Below, one piece after another: positions 28,399 to 36,707 of a DNA stretch of 64,000 bases. Every line of letters starts with the position of its first letter. The stretch's first letter is position 1. The notes beneath the pieces are model-generated. The model ran no database searches and was not told the DNA's origin. It saw only the letters and a program-made list of their open reading frames with translations. Source of the DNA: Streptomyces griseocarneus (GTDB lineage Bacteria > Actinomycetota > Actinomycetes > Streptomycetales > Streptomycetaceae); the NCBI RefSeq assembly GCF_014655595.1, contig NZ_BNBL01000014.1, positions 80,081 through 144,080 of the forward strand, in the 5' to 3' direction. The position numbers and the translations under genes are program-made.

Positions 28399-29004
28399 GT
28401 GCACGGACCGCCGCTGGTGGGGTGGTTGCTGGTCGCACTGTGCGCCGCCACCGGCGCGTACTGCCTCTTCAGGATGCGGGCCGGCGCGGCGGGGGAGCGC
28501 CGGGCCGCCGGGGGCGACGCGCTGATGGGACTGGGCATGGCCGTCATGGCGGTCCCGGCCGCGGCCCTGGACACCCGGCCGTGGGGGCACGTGGCGTTCG
28601 CCCTGGTCTTCGGGGCGGTGGGGCTGCGGGCCCTGGCGCTGGCCCGCGGCGGCCGCGCCGGCATGCACCATCTGCACCACGCGGTGGGCGCCTTCGCCAT
28701 GGTCTACATGGCGCTCGCGATGGCGGGATCCCCGGGCGCCGCCCACGCCGGGCACACCGCGGGCGCCGCGGGCGCGGGCCTCCGGGAACCCGCCGGGAAC
28801 CCCCTGGTCACCGGGCTGCTGCTGGTCTACTTCGCGGTCTACGTCGTGCGCACCGCGGCGGGAATGGTGCCGGTGACGGCCATCGCCTCGCAGGACGCCC
28901 CCTGGCCCGGCCCGCCGCGCGAGCGGCCCTGCGGCCGCGAGCTGACCGACGCCTGCCGGCTGTCCATGGGCATCGGCATGCTGGCGATGCTGCTGACCAT
29001 GTGA
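28399..29004 (+). CDS. DUF5134 domain membrane protein
   Basis: This integral membrane protein of about 201 residues starts at GTG 28399 with GGGGAGG upstream. It has about five hydrophobic segments, beginning LVGWLLVALCAATGAYCLF. A His-rich MHHLHHAVGAFAMVYMALAMA and a central HAGHT stretch resemble metal-ligand patterns. The DUF5134 family is uncharacterised and often lies next to an M56-type protease gene in streptomycetes, as here, so a joint membrane role is likely. The His-rich helix suggests copper or haem, but this is inference. Confidence 0.82.
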   Translation: MHGPPLVGWLLVALCAATGAYCLFRMRAGAAGERRAAGGDALMGLGMAVMAVPAAALDTRPWGHVAFALVFGAVGLRALALARGGRAGMHHLHHAVGAFAMVYMALAMAGSPGAAHAGHTAGAAGAGLREPAGNPLVTGLLLVYFAVYVVRTAAGMVPVTAIASQDAPWPGPPRERPCGRELTDACRLSMGIGMLAMLLTM

Positions 29005-29086
29005 GCGCCTCACGGCTCGCGTGGTGTACGTCACTTAACGTGCCGACGCGTATCCGGGCCCCGCCGCCTCCTCATAGGGTGAACGC

Positions 29087-30031
29087 ATGATGGTCCCGCT
29101 CGCGCTGCTGGTCCTCGGCGGCCTGGCCGCGGCGATGGCACCGCGCGTGCTGACCCGCGCCGACTGGCCCGACCGCGAACCCGTCCTGGCCCTGTGGGTC
29201 TGGCAATGCGTGGTGGCCGGCGTGCTGCTGTGCTGTGCGCTCGCCATGGCGCTGAGCGCCGCCGCGGCCTGGGAGGCCGTACGCGGCAACGTCTTCGCGC
29301 CCGCCCCGCACGGCGTGATGGAGGCCTACGCCCTCACCGCCTACGGGCCCTGGGCCGCCCCGCTGGCTGTCGCCCTCGCCTCCGGCGCCGTGTGGACGGC
29401 CGCCATGCTGACCCGCGAGATCCGCGACGCCCGCGCCCGCCGGCGCCGCCGCCGCGCCGAGCTGCTCGTACGGTCCCCCCGGCTGCCCGGCGAGGACCGC
29501 GGCGCCGAGCCGCTCGTGGTCCTCGAGGGCGACCACCCCGAGGCCTGGCTGCTGCGGGCCGGCACCGCGCCCCAGCTCGTGATCACCACGGCCGCGCTGC
29601 GCCGCCTGAACGACTCCCAGCTGGACGCGGTCCTCGCCCACGAGCAGGGCCACGCCCGCGCCCGCCACGACTGGCTCCTGCACTGCTCGGCGGCCCTGGC
29701 CAACGGCTTCCCGCAGGTCCCGGTGTTCGCCGCGTTCCGCGACCAGGTCCACCACCTCGTCGAGCTGGCCGCCGACGACAGCGCCTCCCGCCGCTCCGGC
29801 CGCCTCGCCACGGCCCTGGCCCTGGTCGAACTCAACGAGGACCGGGGGGTGTTCGGCCCCTGTCCCACCCCCCTCTCCCACGTCCCCGACCGCGTCCACC
29901 GCCTCCTGTCCCCGGCTCCCCGCCTGACGGCCGCCCGTCGCCTGCGGCTGACGGCGGTCGCGGCCCTGGTCCCGTTCGTACCGGTGCTGGTGACCTTCGT
30001 GCCGGGCCTGAGCGTGCTGGGAGCGCGCTGA
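29087..30031 (+). CDS. M56 family membrane metallopeptidase
   Basis: This 314-residue protein has membrane helices at about 1-20, 38-65 and 85-105, an Arg-rich loop and the zinc-protease motif HEQGHARARHDW (about 185-196). A later E in LVELAADD is a likely third ligand, and a final hydrophobic segment follows. BlaR1/MecR1-type proteins of this family cut a repressor in response to a signal. No BlaI-like repressor and no extracellular sensor domain lie here, so the target is unknown. ATG 29087 follows AGGGTG. Confidence 0.9.
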   Translation: MMVPLALLVLGGLAAAMAPRVLTRADWPDREPVLALWVWQCVVAGVLLCCALAMALSAAAAWEAVRGNVFAPAPHGVMEAYALTAYGPWAAPLAVALASGAVWTAAMLTREIRDARARRRRRRAELLVRSPRLPGEDRGAEPLVVLEGDHPEAWLLRAGTAPQLVITTAALRRLNDSQLDAVLAHEQGHARARHDWLLHCSAALANGFPQVPVFAAFRDQVHHLVELAADDSASRRSGRLATALALVELNEDRGVFGPCPTPLSHVPDRVHRLLSPAPRLTAARRLRLTAVAALVPFVPVLVTFVPGLSVLGAR

Positions 30032-30098
30032 GCCCGGCGCTCGGCCCCGGTGGGCCCGAGCCTCGCGGGCCCCGCCGCGCGGACGGCGGACGCCCGGC

Positions 30099-30785
30099 TC
30101 AGTAGCCGACGGTGAAACGGCGTTGGACGTGGCGGGGCGTCTCGATCTCGTCGAGCACGGCCACGGCCAGGTCCTGGGTGGAGATGTCGCCCGCGCCCTC
30201 CAGGGGTGGGAGCGCCTGGTCGCCGCCCACCCGGTAGCGGCCCGTGCGCTCGCCGGGCTCGATGCGGCCGGCCGACGGGCTCAGATACGTCCAGTTCCGG
30301 TCCGACAACCGGCACAGGTCCAGCACCTCGGCGTGGGCGAGCACGACCGCGCGGTATGCGGCGGGCACGTGCAGAACATCCGTCAGGACGCGGGCGAAGC
30401 CCTCCTCGTCGTCCAGGAGCCGTACGCCCGGCGCCGACTCCAGGCTGCCACCGCCGCCGATGACGACGAGCCGGGTGGCAGGGTGGCGCTCCAGCGCCTT
30501 CAGCAACGCCCGGGCGGTGTCCGGCAGTACGTGGGCGTGCGCGATCTGGTCGGGGATGTCGCCCCCCGGGGCGATGGCGTTCACCACGACGTCCAGCCCG
30601 GCGACGGCCCGCGCCGCCCCCTCCGCGTCGCCGGCGTCCGCGACCCGCCACGTCGCGCCGCCGCGGTCCGCCGGAACGCGCGCCGCATCCCGCGTGACGG
30701 CGGTGACCCGGTGGCCGCGGCGCAGCCCCTCCGCCACGACCGCCCGGCCGATGAGACCGGTGGCGCCGAGAACCCCGATGTCCAT
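30099..30785 (-). CDS. NAD(P)H-binding atypical SDR oxidoreductase
   Basis: This 228-residue protein starts MDIGVLGATGLIGRAVV with the GATGxxG nucleotide loop of NmrA/BVR-like proteins, followed by VVVNAIAPGG and LVVIGGGGSLE. It may reduce a flavin or quinone or sense NADPH; the substrate is unknown. It is divergent from a TetR regulator across a 93-base gap, a layout that usually means the regulator controls it. ATG 30785 is preceded by GGGGAGGGGA. Confidence 0.88.
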   Translation of the reverse strand: MDIGVLGATGLIGRAVVAEGLRRGHRVTAVTRDAARVPADRGGATWRVADAGDAEGAARAVAGLDVVVNAIAPGGDIPDQIAHAHVLPDTARALLKALERHPATRLVVIGGGGSLESAPGVRLLDDEEGFARVLTDVLHVPAAYRAVVLAHAEVLDLCRLSDRNWTYLSPSAGRIEPGERTGRYRVGGDQALPPLEGAGDISTQDLAVAVLDEIETPRHVQRRFTVGY

Positions 30786-30820
30786 GGAAATCCCCTCCCC
30801 AGTGCACGGTGTGCATTCAC

Positions 30821-30842
30821 TACACGCCGTTCAGTTTGTGTA
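30821..30842. promoter_or_regulatory. Possible TetR operator between divergent genes
   Basis: TACAC (30821-30825) and GTGTA (30838-30842) are inverted with a 12-base spacer in the 93-base gap between the oxidoreductase and TetR genes. The size fits a TetR dimer site, but the arms are short. Confidence 0.35.
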
Positions 30843-30878
30843 CGGCTGATAGTAACTCCGTGCCGTAAAGTGTCAACG

Positions 30879-31595
30879 GTGGGGAACGAGACGCTGAATC
30901 GCCGCGAGCGACTGCGGGCCGAGACGGCCCGGGAGATCAGGACGATCGCGCTGAAGCTCATGGGCGAGGGCGGCCCGGACGCCATCTCCCTGCGGGCGAT
31001 CGCGCGAGAGATGGGCATGACCGCGGGGGCCATCTACGGCTACTACGCCACCCGCGACGACCTCGTCACCACGCTCATCGGCGAGGTCTACACCGACCTC
31101 GTCGACACGGTGGAGGCGGCCCGCGACGCCCGGCCGGCCGACGACGCGGCCGGCCGCCTGCTGGCCTGGGCCGAGGCGCTGCGCACCTGGGCGCTCGCCA
31201 ACCCCCAGGGTTTCCGCCTCATTTACGGCGATGCGGTCCCCGGCTACCGGCCGCCGGAAGGCGGTCCCGGCGCCCTGGCGCGCGGCCGCGCCTGCGACGG
31301 GCTGGTCGGACTGATCGCGGACGCGTGGCCGCACGCCCGGGCCGCCCACCGCCACGACCGTCACCAGTGGTCCGACTTCGGCGAGGAACTGGGCGCCCGC
31401 GTCCGGGCCGAGCACCCCGGGCTGCCGCCCGCGGCCATCGCGCTGGCGCTGCGCGCATGGGGGCGCATGCACGGGCTGCTGGCGCTCGAGCTCTACGGCC
31501 ATCTGTCGCCCGTCGCCGCCGACCCCGGGGCGCTCTACCGCGACGAGATGCTGGACCTGGCCGGCTCCCTGGGGCTCGAGCCGCCCGCCGCCTGA
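30879..31595 (+). CDS. TetR/AcrR family transcriptional regulator
   Basis: This protein of about 238 residues has an N-terminal helix-turn-helix (IALKLMGEGGPDAISLRAIA, then REMGMTAGAIYGYYATRDDLV) and an all-helical ligand domain of the TetR_C_13-like type (ALRTWALANPQGFRLIYGDA). It should repress the divergent NAD(P)-binding oxidoreductase and itself until a ligand binds. GTG 30879 was chosen as the first start before the RRERLRAETAREI helix. Upstream A/T-rich sequence would hold both promoters. Confidence 0.9.
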   Translation: MGNETLNRRERLRAETAREIRTIALKLMGEGGPDAISLRAIAREMGMTAGAIYGYYATRDDLVTTLIGEVYTDLVDTVEAARDARPADDAAGRLLAWAEALRTWALANPQGFRLIYGDAVPGYRPPEGGPGALARGRACDGLVGLIADAWPHARAAHRHDRHQWSDFGEELGARVRAEHPGLPPAAIALALRAWGRMHGLLALELYGHLSPVAADPGALYRDEMLDLAGSLGLEPPAA

Positions 31596-31698
31596 CGCCG
31601 GCCGGACGTGACGGCACCGTTGACCGTCCGCGCGGGCCCGGATAGCTTCGCCCGACGGACAGTTGATTCCGTGCAGCGGAAGTGCGAAGGGGTGTCGC

Positions 31699-33000
31699 AT
31701 GGGGCAGCAGCAGGGCGTCGCCACGACGTTCACCAGCGCGGCCGGCGAGCGCGTCGCGGCGCTGCTGGCCCCCGTGGACGCCGAGCTCGCGCGCCGGTAC
31801 CCGGGCGACCCCGGCAGCCGCCAGCCCGTGCACACGGTCTACGTCCCGGCCGACGCCTTCGACGCCGCGACCGTCCGGTCCTGGGGCGACCGGGCGCTCG
31901 CCGCGCTCGACGAACACGCCCCCGACGCCGGGGCGTTCGCCCGCGCCCTCGGACTGCCCACCGAGCAGGCGGAGCCGGTCCACGAGCGCGTACGGGCCAA
32001 GCTCGCGCGCGAGCCCGTCGAGGACCTGCGGATCGACTTCGAGGACGGGTACGGGCCGCGCCCCCACGCCGAGGAGGACGCGGCGGCGGCACGGGCGGCG
32101 AGGCTCGTCGCGGCGGCCTTCGAGGACGGCACGGCCCCGCCGTACATGGGCATTCGCATGAAGTGCATGGAAGCGGCCGTGCGCGAGCGGGGGATACGGA
32201 CCCTCGACGTCTTCCTCACCGGGCTGATGGCCGCGGGCGGGCTCCCGGAGGGGCTCGTTCTCACGCTGCCCAAGGTGACCTATCCCGAGCAGGTCGCCGC
32301 GATGGCCCAGCTGGCGGGGGAGTTCGAGAAGGCCCGCGGGCTGGCGCCCGGGCGGATCGGCTTCGAGATCCAGATCGAGACCACCCAGGCCATCCTCGGG
32401 GCCGACGGGCGGGCGACCGTCGCCCGGCTGATCGACGCCGCCGACGGCAGGGCCACCGCCCTGCACTACGGCACCTTCGACTACAGCGCCTCCTGCGGCA
32501 TCGACGCCGCGCACCAGTCGCCCGACCACCCGGTGGCCGACCACGCCAAGGCCGTCATGCAGGTCGCCGCCGCCGGCACCGGCGTCCGCCTCTCCGACGG
32601 CTCGACCAACGTGCTGCCCGTCGGGGACACCGCACAGGTCCACGCGGCGTGGCGGCTGCACCACCGGCTCGTACGGCGGTCGCTGACGCGGGGTTACCAC
32701 CAGGGCTGGGACATGCATCCCGGCCATCTGCCGACCCGCTACGCCGCCGTCTACGCCTTCCACCGCGAGGGTCTCGAGCGGGACGCGGCCCGCCTCGCCG
32801 CGTATGTCGCGCGCACCGGGGGCGGCGCCGTGCTGGACGAGCCCGCCACCGCGCGGGCGCTGAGCGGCCACCTGCTGCGCGGGCTGGACTGCGGCGCGGT
32901 GGACGCGGACGAGGTCGCCGCGCTGACGGGGCTGGGCCGCGAGGAGCTCCACGCGCTGGCGGGGCGTGCGGCGCCCGGGTCAGTCGCCGGCGGGCGGTAG
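31699..33000 (+). CDS. DUF6986 (HpcH/HpaI aldolase-citrate lyase-like) protein
   Basis: This 433-residue TIM-barrel-type protein contains LRIDFEDGYGPRPHAEED, TLPKVTYPEQVAAMAQL, GFEIQIETTQAILG and LHYGTFDYSASCGI. These recall the acidic metal-binding and CoA/oxoacid regions of the CitE/HpcH superfamily. It probably cleaves or forms a C-C bond in a short acid. ATG 31699 was chosen; the frame is open to 31663. The 3' end overlaps the convergent LacI gene by 21 bases. Confidence 0.85.
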   Translation: MGQQQGVATTFTSAAGERVAALLAPVDAELARRYPGDPGSRQPVHTVYVPADAFDAATVRSWGDRALAALDEHAPDAGAFARALGLPTEQAEPVHERVRAKLAREPVEDLRIDFEDGYGPRPHAEEDAAAARAARLVAAAFEDGTAPPYMGIRMKCMEAAVRERGIRTLDVFLTGLMAAGGLPEGLVLTLPKVTYPEQVAAMAQLAGEFEKARGLAPGRIGFEIQIETTQAILGADGRATVARLIDAADGRATALHYGTFDYSASCGIDAAHQSPDHPVADHAKAVMQVAAAGTGVRLSDGSTNVLPVGDTAQVHAAWRLHHRLVRRSLTRGYHQGWDMHPGHLPTRYAAVYAFHREGLERDAARLAAYVARTGGGAVLDEPATARALSGHLLRGLDCGAVDADEVAALTGLGREELHALAGRAAPGSVAGGR

Positions 33001-34062
33001 TTCGCCGGAGCCGCGCACGATGAGGCGGGTCGGCAGCTCCACCCGGCGCGGCGCCTCGCCGGCGCCCTCGAGCCGGCGGAACAGCAGCTCGGCGGCCGTA
33101 CGGCCCAGCCGGGCCGCGTCCTGGGCGACCACGGTGACCCCGGGCGAGAGCAGGTCGGCCAGCTCCAGGTCGTCGAAGCCGACCAGGGCGACGGGGCGGG
33201 GCAGGCGGGCCGTGACGCGCAGGGCGGTGACGGTCACCCGGTTGTTGCCCGTGAACAGCGCGGTGACCGGGCGCGGGCCGGCGAGCATGCGCTCCGCCTC
33301 CGCCCGTACGCGCTCGGGGGCGGTGGAGCCCAGCGAGACCCAGCTCTCGTCCACGGGCAGAGAGGCGTCCGCCATCGCGGCGCGGTAGCCGCGCAGTCGC
33401 TCGGCGGCGGTGTGGATGCGCGGCTGGTCGCCGATGAAGCCGATGCGGCGGTGGCCGTGCGCGATGAGGTGGGCGACGCCCTCGCGGGCGCCGCCGAAGC
33501 TGTCCGAGAGCACCGCGTCGGCGTCTATGAGCCCGGCGGGGCGGTCGACGAAGACGGTGGCGACGCCCGCCGCGATCTCGGGTTCCAGATAGCGGTGGTC
33601 GCCGCCCGCCGGGATGACGATCAGGCCGTCGACGCGGCGGGCGCAGAAGGCGAGCGCCAGCTCCCGCTCCCGTTCGGCGTCCTCGGCGCTGGAGCCGTTG
33701 ATGAGCAGGGCGCCATGACGACGCGCCACCTCCTCGACGGCGCGGTTGAGCGGGGCGTAGAAGGGGTCGGCGAGGTCCTCGAGGACGAGGCCGACGGAGG
33801 CGGTGCGGCCCTTGCGCAGGATGCGGGCGCTGTCGTTGCGGCGGAAGCCGAGGGCGGTGATGGCCTCCTGAACGCGCCGCTCGGTGTCGGGGGTGACGCC
33901 CGGTTCGCCGTTCACCACCCGGGAGACGGTCTTGAGGCCCACGCCCGCGCGGGCGGCGACGTCCTTCATCGTCGGACGGGTGCCGTAGCGCGGCGGCGGG
34001 CCGCCGGGGGCGGCCGGCGCGGGGGAGCCGGCGGCACGGGGGGTATCGGCGGAGTCGGCCAT
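32980..34062 (-). CDS. LacI family transcriptional regulator
   Basis: This 360-residue repressor has a Pro/Ala-rich N-terminal tail of 30 residues before the DNA-binding motif MKDVAARAGVGLKTVSRVVN (from about residue 32), then a hinge and a periplasmic-binding-like sugar domain (SVGLVLEDLADPFYAPLNRA, VVAQDAARLGRTAAELLFRR). It is divergent from a ROK sugar kinase across a gap containing a LacI-type palindrome, so it likely represses that kinase in the absence of a sugar. Confidence 0.93.
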   Translation of the reverse strand: MADSADTPRAAGSPAPAAPGGPPPRYGTRPTMKDVAARAGVGLKTVSRVVNGEPGVTPDTERRVQEAITALGFRRNDSARILRKGRTASVGLVLEDLADPFYAPLNRAVEEVARRHGALLINGSSAEDAERERELALAFCARRVDGLIVIPAGGDHRYLEPEIAAGVATVFVDRPAGLIDADAVLSDSFGGAREGVAHLIAHGHRRIGFIGDQPRIHTAAERLRGYRAAMADASLPVDESWVSLGSTAPERVRAEAERMLAGPRPVTALFTGNNRVTVTALRVTARLPRPVALVGFDDLELADLLSPGVTVVAQDAARLGRTAAELLFRRLEGAGEAPRRVELPTRLIVRGSGELPPAGD

Positions 34063-34104
34063 GGACGCCCGTCCTTTGCGCTGAGAGCCGTCTGATGCCC
34101 GCGG

Positions 34105-34155
34105 GTGACGTCGAGTTCCCTGAGGCGACGTCGGGCATCTCGGAGGTGACGTCGA
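34105..34155. promoter_or_regulatory. Three phased direct repeats in the lacI-ROK gap
   Basis: The motif G(T/C)GACGTCG(A/G)G recurs at 34105, 34125 and 34146, about 20-21 bases apart, which places copies on the same DNA face. Each contains the palindrome GACGTC. The array lies just upstream of the LacI gene and could be a multi-site operator. Confidence 0.5.
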
Positions 34156-34167
34156 GCATAGAGCCTG

Positions 34168-34179
34168 GACAACGTTGTC
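34168..34179. promoter_or_regulatory. LacI-type operator palindrome
   Basis: GACAACGTTGTC is a perfect 12-base palindrome centred on CG, the usual form of LacI/GalR family sites. It lies 67 bases before the ROK kinase start and about 106 bases before the LacI start, so it could control both. Confidence 0.6.
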
Positions 34180-34245
34180 AAGCACGGCCAGACTGACCTC
34201 CCTGAACAGCCCCCCACCGCCCGTCGACCAGGAGACGATCGCACC

Positions 34246-35211
34246 GTGCGCAACGACCAGGGCGACCTCGTCGCCGCTCTCGACTTCGGCGGCACCAAGA
34301 TCGCCGGGGCGCTCGTGGACGCCGGCGGGAACCTGCTCGCGCGCGCCCGGCGGCCGACCCCGGCGACGGAGGACGCGGCGACGGTCATGGGCGCGGTGGC
34401 CGGGGTGCTCGCCGAGCTGGGCCGGTGCGGGGACTGGTCGCGGGTACGGGCCGTGGGCATCGGCAGCGCGGGCCCCGTCGACGCCTCGCGCGGCACCGTC
34501 AGCCCCGTCAACGTGCCCTGCTGGCGGGACTTTCCGCTGGTCGCCGAGGTGGCCCGGGCGGTGGGCGGGCTGCCGGTGACGCTGGTCGGCGACGGAGTGG
34601 CGATGACCGCCGCCGAGCACTGGCGGGGTGCGGCCCGCGGGCGGGCCAACGCCCTGTGCATGGTGGTCTCCACCGGAGTCGGCGGAGGGCTGGTCCTCGG
34701 CGGACGGCTGCACCCAGGACCCACGGGCAATGCCGGCCACATCGGTCACATCAGCGTCGACCTGGACGGCGACCCCTGCCCCTGCGGCGGCCGGGGCTGC
34801 GTGGAACGCATCGCCAGCGGGCCGAACATCACGCGCCGCGCGCTCGCCGGGGGCTGGCGGCCGGGCGCCGGCGAAGAGGCGGGCGCCGCGGCCGTGGCCG
34901 CCGCCGCCCGGGCGGGCGACGCCGTCGCGCTCGCCTCCTTCGCGCGCGCCGCGCAGGCGCTGGCCGCGGGCATCGCCGCGACGGCCGCCCTCGTGGAGAT
35001 CGAGGTGGCGGTGATAGGCGGCGGCGTCGCGGGGGCCGGGGACGTGCTCTTCGCTCCCCTGCGGGAACGCCTGCGCGACTACGCGGCGTTGTCGTTCACC
35101 TCGGCCGTCGAGGTGCTGCCCGCGCGTCTGGGCCCCGACGCGGGGCTGGTGGGGGCGGCGGCCGCGGCGGCGGAGCGGCTGGGACTGTGGGGGCCGGGCG
35201 CGGGTAGGTGA
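34246..35211 (+). CDS. ROK family sugar kinase
   Basis: This 321-residue protein has the ATP phosphate loop DFGGTK (residues 13-18), VSTGVGGGLVLGGRLHPGPT and the ROK zinc site CPCGGRGCVE (near 178-187), with AVIGGGVAG near the end. It should phosphorylate a hexose or amino sugar such as glucose. It has no N-terminal HTH, so it is an enzyme rather than a repressor. GTG 34246 is the start before the fold. The LacI gene is divergent. Confidence 0.92.
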   Translation: MRNDQGDLVAALDFGGTKIAGALVDAGGNLLARARRPTPATEDAATVMGAVAGVLAELGRCGDWSRVRAVGIGSAGPVDASRGTVSPVNVPCWRDFPLVAEVARAVGGLPVTLVGDGVAMTAAEHWRGAARGRANALCMVVSTGVGGGLVLGGRLHPGPTGNAGHIGHISVDLDGDPCPCGGRGCVERIASGPNITRRALAGGWRPGAGEEAGAAAVAAAARAGDAVALASFARAAQALAAGIAATAALVEIEVAVIGGGVAGAGDVLFAPLRERLRDYAALSFTSAVEVLPARLGPDAGLVGAAAAAAERLGLWGPGAGR

Positions 35212-35414
35212 CGGGCAGGTGACAGGGCGCTGTGGCCTCCGTCACCTGCCGCGTGGCCAGTCCGCGCCCCATGCCGCTCGTACACGTTTCCGTGGCAAGG
35301 TGTTGCGGGCACGTGTTCCGGCACGTATCCCCCGCCGCGCGCGCCGCGTTGCGGGGGCTGTGTTCCGCGCCAGGTGTTCCGCATGCCACAGGGGGCTACG
35401 GAGAAGGGGGAACC

Positions 35415-36455
35415 GTGATCGTCTGGCTGAACGGTGCGTTCAGTGGGGGCAAGACCAGCACGGCGAAGCTGCTGACCGAACTCGTCCCGGGCAGCACCCT
35501 CTACGACCCCGAGGTGACGGGCGGGGCGCTGCGGCATCTGCTGCCGCCCAAGAGACTCGGCGAGGTCACGGACTACCAGGACCTGCCCATCTGGCGCCGG
35601 ATGGTCGTGGACACCGCGGCGGCGCTGCTGGCGGAGCTGGGCGGGGTGCTCGTCGTGCCGATGACGCTGCTGCGCCAGGAGTACCGGGACGAGATCTTCG
35701 GGGCGCTGGCGTCGCGTCGGATACCGGTGCGGCATGTGGTGCTCACCGTCGATGAAACGATCCTGCGGGAGCGTATCGAGAACCGTGTGGAGTTCCCCGG
35801 CGACGAGGAGCGGAGCGAGTCCGTCCGACAGTGGGCGCGGGACCACGTCGCGCCCTACCGGGAGGCGCTGGCGTCCTGGCTCGGGGACGACGCCCTCGCC
35901 GTCGACACCGCCGGCCTGACCCCGCGCCAGGTGGCCGGGCGCGTCGCCGAGGCCGTACGCGACGGCAGCGCCGCGTTCTGCCCGATCGTCCAGACCCCCG
36001 AACCGCGGGCCGAGACGCTCGCCGCCGGGGTGCTGCTCTTCGACGAGCACGACCGCGTGCTGCTCGTGGACCCCACGTACAAGGCCGGCTGGGAGTTCCC
36101 GGGCGGAGTGGTGGAGCCCGGCGAGGCGCCCGCCCGGGCGGGCATGCGCGAGGTCGCCGAGGAGATCGGCATCGAGCTCACGTCCGTCCCGCGGCTGCTG
36201 GTCGTCGACTGGGAGCCGCCGAAGCCGCCCGGATACGGCGGATTGCGCCTGCTCTTCGACGGGGGGCGGCTGACCGGGGCCGACGCGCGGCGGCTGCTGC
36301 TGCCCGGGGCGGAGCTGCGGGGGTGGCGGTTCGTCACCGAGGAGGAGGCGGCGGGGATGTTGCCGCCGGTACGGCTCAGTCGGCTGCGGTGGGCTCTGCG
36401 GGCGCGGGAGCGGGGGCGGGCGTTGAACCTTGAGGCGGGTGAGCCGGTGGGGTGA
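35415..36455 (+). CDS. Fusion of P-loop (TmrB-like) kinase and NUDIX hydrolase
   Basis: This 346-residue two-domain protein starts at GTG 35415 after GAAGGGGG. Residues 1-185 are a P-loop NTPase: MIVWLNGAFSGGKTSTAKLL (Walker A GAFSGGKT), PVRHVVLTVDETILRERIEN and a lid-like Arg helix. This resembles tunicamycin-resistance TmrB/nucleoside-kinase proteins. Residues 200-330 are a NUDIX domain whose box reads GGVVEPGEAPARAG then MREVAEEIGI, a full match. Together they could phosphorylate and hydrolyse a nucleotide-linked compound, for example in detoxification. Either half is clear; the joint substrate is unknown. Confidence 0.88.
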   Translation: MIVWLNGAFSGGKTSTAKLLTELVPGSTLYDPEVTGGALRHLLPPKRLGEVTDYQDLPIWRRMVVDTAAALLAELGGVLVVPMTLLRQEYRDEIFGALASRRIPVRHVVLTVDETILRERIENRVEFPGDEERSESVRQWARDHVAPYREALASWLGDDALAVDTAGLTPRQVAGRVAEAVRDGSAAFCPIVQTPEPRAETLAAGVLLFDEHDRVLLVDPTYKAGWEFPGGVVEPGEAPARAGMREVAEEIGIELTSVPRLLVVDWEPPKPPGYGGLRLLFDGGRLTGADARRLLLPGAELRGWRFVTEEEAAGMLPPVRLSRLRWALRARERGRALNLEAGEPVG

Positions 36456-36528
36456 CGGGGGGTGGGTGGGCGCGCCCGTCTGTGGTGCGGGGGTCAGGGG
36501 CCGGTGCGCCCGTCTGTGGGGCGGTGTC

Positions 36529-36670
36529 GGGGGCGGGTGCGGGCCGGGAAGGGACCTTCTGGGGCTGCGATTTCGCGGGCCCTGCCGACGCTCCTGTGAG
36601 CGCCCCGCACGTGCCCGCGAAACCGCTTTACGCCCCTGCCAGGCTCCCTTCCCGGCCCGCACCCGCCCCC
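36529..36670. mobile_element. Interspersed element A with 26-bp perfect terminal inverted repeats
   Basis: Bases 36529-36554 are the exact reverse complement of 36645-36670. The inner borders read AAGGGACCTTCTGGGGCTG on the left and TTACGCCCCTGCCAGG on the right. Nested inside are TTTCGCGGGC and GCCCGCGAAA, also inverted. No protein is encoded. A related element with the same inner borders lies inverted at 39552-39678. This looks like a MITE/REP-type element that may act as a terminator between the convergent kinase-NUDIX and dipeptidase genes. Confidence 0.7.
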
Positions 36671-36707
36671 TTCCGCCGGTGGGCGCGTGCGGGTTCGTTC
36701 CCCGGCT

